A stretch of DNA of 36,242 nt, from contig NZ_VTAW01000033.1 of the NCBI RefSeq assembly GCF_008245225.1, positions 1 through 36,242 on the forward strand, read 5' to 3'. The position numbers were made by a program, and so were the translations under genes. Below are positions 16,003 to 23,538 of the stretch, one piece after another (position 1 is the stretch's first letter; each line of letters opens with the position of its first letter). This DNA is from Natrialba swarupiae. GTDB taxonomy: Archaea; Halobacteriota; Halobacteria; Halobacteriales; Natrialbaceae. The notes below the pieces were generated by a model that was not told where the DNA came from, did no database searches, and was given only the letters and a program-made list of their open reading frames with translations.

Positions 16003-16767
16003 ATGTCGACTCCACTGACAGAGCAGGATGTACTCGTCGTCGGCGGCGCTTCGGGTATCGGGCGAACGGTCGCTCGGGCCTTCGCGGACGAGGGTGCCCG
16101 TGTTATGATCGCTGATCTGCAAGAAGAGCCAAAGTCGGACGGCGACCCGACGCACGAGGTTATCACCGCAGAAGGGGGCGATGCGTCGTTCGTCGACATC
16201 AACCTTCGCGATATGGCATCGGTCCAGGCAGCGGTCGACGCGACCGTCGACGAGTTCGGCGGGATCGATACGGTGTTCAACAGCGCGGGTGCCATAACGA
16301 GGGGGCGCATCGAAGACACCGACGAGGAGGCGATGGAACTCGTCGTCGACGTCAATCTGACTGGCCCGATGCGGCTGGCGAAAGCCACTCTCCCGGTACT
16401 CTCTGAGAGTGAGGGGGCGCTGATCAACATCTCATCTGAAGCCGCCGAACGGGCGGTTCCAGACCTGCCAGTGTACTGTGCCAGCAAGGGCGGGGTCAAC
16501 CAACTCACCCGTCAGTTGGCCGTCGAGTACGGCGACGAGACGGTCAATATCAACGCGATTGCTCCGGGGACGACCAAGACGGCGATGAACGAGGAGGTTC
16601 GTGAGAACGATCCCGAGTGGGTTGAACGCCGCCAGGACGCGATTCCGATCGGAAAACTGAACGAACCCGAGGATATCGCGAATCTGGCGACGTTTTTGGC
16701 CTCCGAGAACGGGGCGAAGATCCACGGAACGGTGGTGAACATCGACGGCGGGACGACGGCACAGTAA
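16003..16767 (+). CDS. short-chain dehydrogenase/reductase, probably NAD-dependent
   Basis: Classical SDR of 254 residues. The cofactor motif VGGASGIG is at 13-20, with V in place of the usual T at its head. NSAG is at 93-96, and the triad reads S145, Y158 and K162 (PVYCASKGG). The beta-2 end VMIADL places D38 where NAD-preferring SDRs have Asp, in contrast to the neighbouring leftward SDR. The C-terminal GTVVNIDGG motif is intact. It has its own leaderless promoter, and the aldehyde dehydrogenase follows 135 bases later on the same strand without an obvious TATA box, so the two may form an alcohol-to-aldehyde-to-acid pair. The substrate is not determinable. Confidence 0.92.
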   Translation: MSTPLTEQDVLVVGGASGIGRTVARAFADEGARVMIADLQEEPKSDGDPTHEVITAEGGDASFVDINLRDMASVQAAVDATVDEFGGIDTVFNSAGAITRGRIEDTDEEAMELVVDVNLTGPMRLAKATLPVLSESEGALINISSEAAERAVPDLPVYCASKGGVNQLTRQLAVEYGDETVNINAIAPGTTKTAMNEEVRENDPEWVERRQDAIPIGKLNEPEDIANLATFLASENGAKIHGTVVNIDGGTTAQ

Positions 16768-16902
16768 CCGTGGGCAACGACGTATCGTCGCGGATCTGTC
16801 CCTTTCGTTCACGTCGTTTCGAACGGACCGGCTGATCCGGCAACTGGTTGCGAGCGTTCGGTTCGTGCTCGCTCGAATCGTCCACTAACGAACCGATTCC
16901 GT

Positions 16903-18372
16903 ATGACGACCCAACAAACCAACCATCAGGTAACCGTGTACGCTGGCGGAAACTGGATCGAAACTGACGAGTCGAGTTCGGTTTTGGATCTGGCCGACGG
17001 GGGAACTATCGCGGACGTCGCGTCGGCGACTCCTGCGGACGCTCGAGGTGCACTCGCTGCCGCTACCGACGTCGAAGCGACGATGTGCCGAACGTCGGTC
17101 GTCGAGCGCGCGAGGTGGTGTGAGGCGATCGCCGAGGGTGTCACAGAACGCCAGGCCGAACTCGCAGAAATCATCGTTCGCGAAGCCGGAAAACCGATTG
17201 CGTCGGCACGAAGCGAAGTCGAGAGCACCGTCGAGCGATTTCGGAGAGCGGCCGACGAAGCGCGACTGATCGCGAGCAACGGAGAGTATCGTGAGGGATT
17301 TACGACCGGACACGAGGGGTGGCAGTCGATCGTTAAGCCCGAACCGATCGGGACGGTGCTGTGTATCACACCGTACAACTACCCCCTCGCGACCGCGGCA
17401 CTCCAGGTCGCTCCCGCTCTCGCCGCCGGAAACAGCGTCGTCCTCAAACCTGCCAGCGCTGCCCCCGTTTCCACTGCCGTTCTCACCGAGATCGTCGACG
17501 ACGTCGACGGCGTTCCCGATGGGGCGTTCAACTACGTTCCCGGGTCCGGGAGCGTGATCGGTGACGTCCTGGCCGGTGATCCCCGTGTCGACGCCATCGC
17601 AATGACGGGTTCGTCCGACGCCGGCCGCCATATCGCTCGAGAGAGCGGTATCGTCACGCTCCACATGGAACTCGGCGGGAACGCGCCAGCGATCGTCTTC
17701 GAGGACGCCGACGTTCGATCGGTCGCCGAGAGCTGTGCCGGCGGGGCTCTCAAATACGCGGGGCAACGCTGTTCCGCCGTCTCTCGAATTCTCGTCGACG
17801 ATGCCGTCCACGACGAGTTAGTTGCACGACTCGATCGGGAAATGGAGACGTGGGACGTGGGCCCGCTGTTCGACGACGAAACTGCAATCGGCCCGCTGAT
17901 CAGCGAGGATCACGTCGATCGAGTCGAAACGCTCGTCGACGACGCCGTCTCGAGGGGTGCCTCGCTCGTTCGAGGGGGGTCCCGCGACCCACCGATTCAC
18001 GCACCGGCGGAGCTCGAACCGCTGTATTTCCAGCCGACGCTCCTGGCAGACGTCCCGCCCGATGCCCGAATTCTCTCTGAAGAGCAGTTCGGTCCCATCG
18101 CCGCTGTCACGAGGTTCGACGACCGTTCGGAGGCGGTCGACCGGGCGAACGACTCGGAGCTGGCACTCGACGCTGCCGTGTTCACCCAGGCGTACGAACG
18201 GGCCCTCGAGGTCGCGGACCGTCTCGACGCGGGGTGCGTCCGAATCAATGGAGCGCCAAGTCACGGCCTCGGTGACGTCCCGTTCGGGGGCAACGGCGAC
18301 TCCGGGATCGGCCGCGAGGGTATCGACACCTCGATCCACGACCTGATGCGAACCAAGAGTATCGTTCTGTAA
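16903..18372 (+). CDS. NAD(P)-dependent aldehyde dehydrogenase
   Basis: ALDH-superfamily enzyme of 489 residues that oxidises an aldehyde to a carboxylic acid in the cytoplasm. The cofactor and active-site residues are in place: N159 in ITPYNYPL, K182 in VVLKPASA, the TGSS motif at 235-238, the general base E256 in MELGGNAP and the nucleophile C290 in GQRCSAVSR. The C-terminal FGGNGDSGIGREG motif is also present. GQRCSAVSR and the overall pattern recall GapN-like and lactaldehyde-type subgroups, but I cannot fix the substrate. Full length with no disruption. It lies downstream of the rightward SDR, probably co-transcribed, and fits a role oxidising a product of the imported compound. Confidence 0.93.
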   Translation: MTTQQTNHQVTVYAGGNWIETDESSSVLDLADGGTIADVASATPADARGALAAATDVEATMCRTSVVERARWCEAIAEGVTERQAELAEIIVREAGKPIASARSEVESTVERFRRAADEARLIASNGEYREGFTTGHEGWQSIVKPEPIGTVLCITPYNYPLATAALQVAPALAAGNSVVLKPASAAPVSTAVLTEIVDDVDGVPDGAFNYVPGSGSVIGDVLAGDPRVDAIAMTGSSDAGRHIARESGIVTLHMELGGNAPAIVFEDADVRSVAESCAGGALKYAGQRCSAVSRILVDDAVHDELVARLDREMETWDVGPLFDDETAIGPLISEDHVDRVETLVDDAVSRGASLVRGGSRDPPIHAPAELEPLYFQPTLLADVPPDARILSEEQFGPIAAVTRFDDRSEAVDRANDSELALDAAVFTQAYERALEVADRLDAGCVRINGAPSHGLGDVPFGGNGDSGIGREGIDTSIHDLMRTKSIVL

Positions 18373-19479
18373 CTGCTCGAGTGTGGGTTTCGTTCGACTC
18401 CAGTTGTCGTGAACTGTTTCGTGGTCAACTGCCACCGTTCCAACTGCATCGACTGGTGTAGACTGCTGTCCGAATGTCCCGGTGGCCGCAGAACGCACCC
18501 GATTTGGCGGCCCGAGTTACAGTAGTTTGTCTGACACACCGACCGCACGCTGGTTGTTCGATTCGCTTGTACTGCCTTTAGTCGTTGTCACTACTTGGGC
18601 GCTCGTCTCTTTCCAAGTGTGGCCGTTCGTTCCCTTCTGGCGGGGTTCCCTGCTAGTACTCCGACAAGCTCGACCCCAGGGTCGGACCGGACCACACCAC
18701 CGCATTCGACCCTGCAGTGCAGGCTTGCCAAAGCATTAGTGAACCCCTGATTCATCCATCGATTTCGAATTTTCGTTCACCATCGTAGGACGCGACTATA
18801 TTTCGAACGATGTGGTGAAAAGCAATGAAGAATAATTAAGTATATGGGGGTAACGGCTGGATGCCTGTTCACGATAGTTGAATCGATCGTCGACTGGCGT
18901 AGGATTACATGCGTACGACAGTAATACAATGGCTGTGTTCTACTGGAGATAGTCCATTTCTGGACATAACAGTATTAGGATAGTATGCATGATATTTAAT
19001 ATAATAATCATTAACTCCGGGACTGATGTAGCGTTATTTCCCTCAATAAGCGTGGTGTAATCAGTCTATTTGGGTGATTTACTGGAAATGCTGACTGTGT
19101 GAACGACAGAACGACTGTCAGCTGTGTTTGCGCAATTCACCAGGCTGAATCGACCTACAATGTGTTTTCGGCTGCTTTGATCCCATCCAATCGTCTGAAT
19201 CACTCGAATCCGATCGAACGCTATTTTTGGCGTCGTAGGTTTTGTCGTCGATTAGCTGCGGTGGGACTGTAATCGAGACAGTGACTGCGCTAGTATATCA
19301 GTACAGTAGGCATTCTTGGCAAAAAATGTGGTATTTAAAACATATTTGAATGCTAGTATGTGGGTCTATCAATAATTTCGAGTCCAGTTGTGATCTAACT
19401 CCTGTATGCTGTGCACTCGCATGGCAAAGACGGACGGGATCGTCCTCTTTTTATTTCACCGGCTAATCCGGACTGCTAC
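18373..19479. other. 1.1-kb gene-poor, AT-rich region
   Basis: No intact gene is supported. Short open frames (for example leftward 18517-18705, with KGTNGHTWKET) have the basic composition sometimes left by transposase relics, but I cannot match one. AT content rises sharply in 18770-19080 and 19280-19400. The whole stretch ends at the second copy of the 90-bp repeat, so it may be old mobile-element debris. Confidence 0.4.
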
Positions 19480-19572
19480 GAGCCTGTATCCGTCGATTGC
19501 GAAACGGCAAGCGATCGACCGGCAATCAGTCACAACAGACAGTTAATCAATTCACTGATATCGAGACCTCGA
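19480..19572 (+). repeat. copy 2 of the roughly 90-bp imperfect direct repeat
   Basis: Contains the exact 20-bp core AGCGATCGACCGGCAATCAG at 19510-19529, preceded by GAGCCTGTATCCGTCGATTG and followed by CAACAGAC...CACTGAT, as in copy 1 at 15821-15912. Both copies are in noncoding DNA and in the same orientation. Confidence 0.6.
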
Positions 19573-19662
19573 GTATAGGTGCGGGGGTGTTCTCTCAGAC
19601 AGAAGTTGCTCGGTGTGTTTTACCGTCTACGAGAGCGACTGTGTTTCAAAGGGAGGATGGGA

Positions 19663-19755
19663 ATGGACGAAGCAACGCAAGAGGACGTCGAAGAAGCCAT
19701 TCACGAACTCGAGCAAGAGGCGGAGTCAGACGATATCATCATTGCTGACGAGTAG
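19663..19755 (+). CDS. possible 30-residue acidic microprotein
   Basis: ATG 19663 is preceded by GGAGG at 19652-19656 with a six-base spacer; an in-frame ATG at 19657 is too close to that site. The product begins MDEATQEDVEEAIHELEQEA and ends DDIIIADE. It is highly acidic and probably helical, which is haloarchaeal in character, whereas the flanking DNA is noncoding. The family is unknown. It could be a real microprotein or the tail of a decayed gene. It lies 200 bases before the TorD-type gene on the same strand. Confidence 0.4.
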   Translation: MDEATQEDVEEAIHELEQEAESDDIIIADE

Positions 19756-19957
19756 GAAGCCGGACTCTCACAACCGTTGGCGGTCCTATTCTGGTGGCGA
19801 AACTGTTGCGATCCGTCTCACGACCGATACTGTCGACTTGACGATCACGGGAGTACCTCGATACCGTCGTCGAGAATTGATAGGGAGTACCGTCCCCACC
19901 CGACGGCCTCGGCGTCCCGTTGGTCGTGGCTGTCTGTCGATTCGTCGCACGAACACG

Positions 19958-20308
19958 ATGACTGATGCGGACGCAGAACTGACGGAGATCGGCTTGCTGC
20001 TGGCACCGGCATACCGCGTGCTCGGCCAGCCGTATCTCGGGCCACCCGAAGAACGTACGATCTCTGCGATCCAGCAGTGGTGTGAGCTGTTCGCCGACGA
20101 GTCGATGTACGTCGACGATATGCTCAACGGTCCGAGCACGACCGAGGTCGAGGCGGTCTACGTCGAGATGGGAGTTGACCTCGCCGTCGAGGACGAGCTG
20201 ATCGATCACGCCGGATACGAGCTTTCCTTCCTCGCAGAGCTGTGTGAACGCGGCGCTCGAGACGCACAGCTCGGGTTTATTCGAACCCACATCGGTGCTT
20301 GGCTGGGT
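19958..20308 (+). pseudogene. TorD/DmsD-family chaperone, 3'-truncated
   Basis: Cytoplasmic chaperones of this all-helical family fold and load cofactor into molybdopterin enzymes. From ATG 19958 the frame reads MTDADAELTEIGLLLAPAYR, then the family core GPSTTEVEAVYVEMGVDL, the HAGYELSFLAELCERG segment (a D-H-x-x-x-E-L-x-F-L type motif), and GFIRTHIGAWL. Family-like sequence then stops at about residue 116, where members normally continue with a P and another 35-60 residues. Downstream in the same frame the product becomes an Arg-rich shadow of the next gene, up to a stop at 20935. The region normally carrying the LF-G-P segment also looks short. I conclude that the gene lost its 3' end in a deletion that fused it out of frame to the polyferredoxin gene. 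Confidence 0.7.
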
Positions 20309-22121
20309 CCACGACGAGGACGCGGCGACCGAGAAGACGGCACGGCTGGTCAACGCCGCCCGTGCGGGACTCGACGTCGACAGCGAGCCCACTTCGATTG
20401 GCGAAACCGTCGGGCAGTCCGTCGCCGTCGTCGGCGACGCGCAACTGGCCGCGGCCATGCCCGAATCGGCCGACGTCACCCTGATCGCCGACGGTCGGGA
20501 GTTCGACGACGTCGGCGCAGACCTCTCGGACGTCCGAGTCGAGCGCGGCCGCGTGATCGACGTCTTCGGGTCGCTCGGGGATATCGAGCTCACGCTCGAG
20601 GCGCGAGTCACCGACGACTGTATCGACTGCATGGAGTGTGTCCGTGCCGGTCCCGACGACGCGGTCACGCGGACGCCGGTCGACGTCGATCCCGCCGCCA
20701 CTGGTGGCGAGTGGATCGACGTCTGCCCGACCGACGCGATCGATCTCGAGGGCGTCCGGCGAACCGTCTCGTTCGATCAGGTCGTCCATCCCGACGGCGA
20801 GGACGACGCCCCCGGCGGGACGACCGGCTACCACACCGACGCCGACCTCGGGACGATCGCGGCCGTCAGCGACCTACTCGACCCCGATCGATCGTCGTTT
20901 CTCGACCTCGAGATGGACGTCTGTGCGTCGGGTGACTCCGGACAGGAGGGGTGTCGAGCCTGTTACGACGCCTGTCCCCACGACGCGGTGTCGAAGCCCG
21001 CACCACACGAGGTCAGCTTCGACCGTTCGTCCTGTCAGAACTGCGGGGCCTGTACGAGTTCTTGTCCGACCGGGGCGGTCGACCTCGCGGACCGATCCAA
21101 CGAGCGGATCGCCCGCGAGGTCGAGGCACTCGTCGACGAGGAGCCAAACGGTGGGCTGCTCGACTGGTCGTCGTCGGCTGCGGTCGACCCGCAGATCGTC
21201 GCGTTTGTCTGCTCCGAGCGGGCCCAGACGGCGCTGTCGCGATACGGGCAGCTGGCTGCGAGCGGCCGGGAGGAGGTCTCGTATCCCCCGATCCTTCCCG
21301 TTCGCGTCAACTGTACGGACACGGTCGGGCAGGCACACGTCCTCCACGCGCTCGCAGCGGGTGCCGACGGCGTGACGATCGTCGGCTGTGGCTCTGACTG
21401 TGCCCACTCCGGCCCCGACCCGAAAGCCGAGTTAGTCGAGCGACTCAACGCCGCGACGACCGACCTCGGGATGGGCGAGCGCGTGGCGTTTCTCGCCCCC
21501 GACCCCGACGCGCCGCATGCGTTCGCAGACGAGCTGTCGGCGTTCGTCGACGAGCTTACCGAGACGCCGATTCCGGCGGACGAACACGAGGCCTCGGGGA
21601 CGTCACTCACTGCCGACGACGACCTGCCCGCCTACGGCAATCGCGTCTGGAGTCTCGAGAGCATCCGGACGATCCTAGAGCACGTCGAACCCGAGCGCGA
21701 GACGATCCGCGGCCTCGAGAACTTCGGGACGATGTCGGTCAGCGAGGCCTGTGGCCTGACGCCGACCTGTGAGAACCTCTGTCCGACTGGGGCGATTCGT
21801 CGTGATGGGGGCGATCTCGAGTTTAGCCACGAGCGATGTGTCGACTGTGGCCTCTGTGAAACCGGCTGCCCCGAAAGCGCGATTACGATGGACACTGGGC
21901 TCGATCTGGGGCTGTTGCCGGAGGAAAACGACGGCGACGCCTGGACGACTGTCCACGAAGCGGAGCTGTTCGAGTGCCGTCGCTGTGGCGCGGTCGTCGC
22001 CAGCGTCTCGACTGTCGAGGATCTCAAAGCACAGCTTCCGGATGGCCAGATGGATACCGTCGAGGGCCACATGGCGGAATACTGTAGCGACTGCAAAGGC
22101 GATCTCGTCTTCAACTCATGA
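20244..22121 (+). CDS. 5'-truncated HdrA/MvhD-like polyferredoxin (hydrogenase iron-sulfur subunit type)
   Basis: An electron-transfer protein with several [4Fe-4S] sites. Family-like sequence begins abruptly at GWVHDEDAATEKTARLVNAAR (from 20301), which matches the C-S-W-V-H...ATEKA..LV..A stretch of HdrA/QmoA proteins; the preceding N-terminal part is absent. The following segment (VAVVGDAQLAAAMPESADVTLIADG) looks like a degenerate dinucleotide fold. Cysteine sites are CIDCMEC plus a distant CP, CRACYDACP, CQNCGACTSSCP, CENLCP and CVDCGLCETGCP. Between them lies an MvhD/FlpD-like domain (VCSERA, PVRVNC, GADGVTIVGCGSDC). The tail has CRRC and CSDC, a zinc or rubredoxin-like pair. The only starts are GTG codons at 20244 or 20295 inside the TorD remnant, so expression is doubtful. 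The stop overlaps the next start (ATGA). Confidence 0.8.
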   Translation: MNAALETHSSGLFEPTSVLGWVHDEDAATEKTARLVNAARAGLDVDSEPTSIGETVGQSVAVVGDAQLAAAMPESADVTLIADGREFDDVGADLSDVRVERGRVIDVFGSLGDIELTLEARVTDDCIDCMECVRAGPDDAVTRTPVDVDPAATGGEWIDVCPTDAIDLEGVRRTVSFDQVVHPDGEDDAPGGTTGYHTDADLGTIAAVSDLLDPDRSSFLDLEMDVCASGDSGQEGCRACYDACPHDAVSKPAPHEVSFDRSSCQNCGACTSSCPTGAVDLADRSNERIAREVEALVDEEPNGGLLDWSSSAAVDPQIVAFVCSERAQTALSRYGQLAASGREEVSYPPILPVRVNCTDTVGQAHVLHALAAGADGVTIVGCGSDCAHSGPDPKAELVERLNAATTDLGMGERVAFLAPDPDAPHAFADELSAFVDELTETPIPADEHEASGTSLTADDDLPAYGNRVWSLESIRTILEHVEPERETIRGLENFGTMSVSEACGLTPTCENLCPTGAIRRDGGDLEFSHERCVDCGLCETGCPESAITMDTGLDLGLLPEENDGDAWTTVHEAELFECRRCGAVVASVSTVEDLKAQLPDGQMDTVEGHMAEYCSDCKGDLVFNS

Positions 22122-22207
22122 ACACGACTGACCAGACGACCCGACTGCCGACGGATCGACCGACGATCGACGACCAAGTCCGTGTCCAGGGGGTGAACGA
22201 GCGATGA
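22118..22207 (+). CDS. 29-residue ORF with ATGA overlaps at both ends
   Basis: ATG 22118 overlaps the polyferredoxin stop, and its own TGA at 22205-22207 overlaps the Mrp-type start at 22204. Both junctions are the ATGA arrangement used for translational coupling. The product starts MNTTDQTTRLPTDRPTIDDQ and is hydrophilic with no motif. Without it there would be an 82-base untranslated gap inside an otherwise tight operon, so it may be a true small gene, a leader that passes ribosomes to the ATPase gene, or a shrunken gene. Confidence 0.5.
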   Translation: MNTTDQTTRLPTDRPTIDDQVRVQGVNER

Positions 22208-23508
22208 CGGTCTCCGAATCACAGCTTCGCGAACGGCTCCGGACGGTCGAAGATCCGGCACTCGGCATCGATATCGTCTCGCTTGGACTGGTCACGGATA
22301 TCCGTATTGCGGACGGCGTCGCGAACATCACGCTCGCGTTCAACGCCCCCTATGCGCCCGACGAGATGGCGATGGGCGATCGAATCCGTGAGGTCGTTGC
22401 CGACCTCGGCCTCGAGACCAGACTGTCGGTGACCATTCCTCAGCGCAACTCCGCCGACCCGCTTCCCGGTGTGCGCAACGTTATCGCCGTCTCCTCCGGG
22501 AAGGGCGGCGTCGGAAAGACGACTGTCGCGACGAACCTCGCGGCCGGGCTAGCCGACGCGGGCGCCCGCGTCGGCCTGCTCGACGGCGACATCTACGGGC
22601 CGAACGTGCCGAAGATGATCGGTATCGACGGCGAACCGGGGATGACCGACGACGGGACCCTCGTACCGCCGGAAGCCTACGGCTTGAAAGTCATCAGTAT
22701 GGCGTTTCTCACCCGCGAAGACGACGATCCGGCCGTGTTGCGAGGGCCGATGGTCGACAAGATCCTCATCCAGCTCATCGAGGAGGTCGAATGGGGGAAC
22801 CTCGACTATCTCGTGGTCGACCTCCCCCCTGGAACAGGTGACGCCCAGCTGACGCTGCTCCAGACGCTCCCGGTCACCGGTTCCGTCGTCGTGACGACGC
22901 CCGAAGAGGTCGCTACCGACGACGTTCGAAAAGGTATCGAGATGTTCCGAAACCACGACACCCCAGTGCTCGGCATCGCCGAGAACATGAGCGCGTATCA
23001 CTGCCCCGACTGTGGGGGCGAACACGCGCTGTTCGGCAGCGGTGGCGGCCGGGAAGTCGCCGAAACGTACGACGTCCCGTTGCTCGAGGAGATCCCGATG
23101 AACCCCGAGATCAGAACACGCAGCGACGATGGCGCGCCGGTCGTGCTCTGGGAGACCGAGGCCTCGGAGCCGTTCGAGGACCTCGTCGAGTCGGTCACCA
23201 ATCGAGTCGGTGCGATCAACCGCGCCGATGTCGCCGGAATCGATCCCGACGATCCATCGCGGGACGAGCTGACGACACCGACAGCATACGGCGGCCTCGA
23301 GAACGGGGACGAAACGCCGTCGGCGACCGACCACGACGGGGCGTCCGCTGTAGACTCTCTCGAGGCGACACCTGACGCGGTCGAAGACGACGACGAACCG
23401 CTTGATGACGGCGACGAGCGCGTGACCGCTGACAAGGACGAACGAGATGGCGATGAGGAGGATGAAACACGTTCGTTCGGCGGCCTCGACGTGTCCGATA
23501 GACGGTAA
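22204..23508 (+). CDS. Mrp/ApbC-type Fe-S cluster carrier ATPase
   Basis: A cytoplasmic P-loop ATPase of 434 residues that binds and hands over Fe-S clusters. Residues 1-75 form a MIP18/DUF59 domain (VEDPALGIDIVSLGLV). The deviant Walker A SSGKGGVGKTT is at 97-107, DGDIYGPNVPKM follows, then the Walker B region VVDLPPGTGD and the cluster-binding CPDCGG. After the catalytic part an extra tail of about 85 residues is extremely acidic and low-complexity, ending RSFGGLDVSDRR; usual family members stop near 350 residues. Coupled downstream of a multi-cluster polyferredoxin gene, it probably helped mature that protein or a lost molybdoenzyme partner. Confidence 0.92.
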   Translation: MTVSESQLRERLRTVEDPALGIDIVSLGLVTDIRIADGVANITLAFNAPYAPDEMAMGDRIREVVADLGLETRLSVTIPQRNSADPLPGVRNVIAVSSGKGGVGKTTVATNLAAGLADAGARVGLLDGDIYGPNVPKMIGIDGEPGMTDDGTLVPPEAYGLKVISMAFLTREDDDPAVLRGPMVDKILIQLIEEVEWGNLDYLVVDLPPGTGDAQLTLLQTLPVTGSVVVTTPEEVATDDVRKGIEMFRNHDTPVLGIAENMSAYHCPDCGGEHALFGSGGGREVAETYDVPLLEEIPMNPEIRTRSDDGAPVVLWETEASEPFEDLVESVTNRVGAINRADVAGIDPDDPSRDELTTPTAYGGLENGDETPSATDHDGASAVDSLEATPDAVEDDDEPLDDGDERVTADKDERDGDEEDETRSFGGLDVSDRR

Positions 23509-23509
23509 G

Positions 23510-23516
23510 AATATAT
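23510..23516 (+). promoter_or_regulatory. TATA box of the HxlR-type regulator gene
   Basis: AATATAT starts two bases after the Mrp-type stop and is centred about 26 bases before ATG 23539, indicating a separate leaderless transcript for the regulator. Confidence 0.5.
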
Positions 23517-23538
23517 CGTCTCTCTTCCGACCCTGTGC

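Noticed and set aside
16885-17811. 308-codon frame antisense to the aldehyde dehydrogenase gene
   Set aside because: Shadow of a well-supported gene on the other strand.
18517-18705. Leftward frame with KGTNGHTWKET considered as a TnpB or transposase relic
   Set aside because: The composition is suggestive, but I could not match any conserved transposase motif, and the frame has a stop just upstream of its start.
20309-20935. Arg-rich continuation of the TorD frame
   Set aside because: It overlaps the polyferredoxin in another frame, with runs of Arg and none of the acidic bias of haloarchaeal proteins; it is read-through past the deletion scar.
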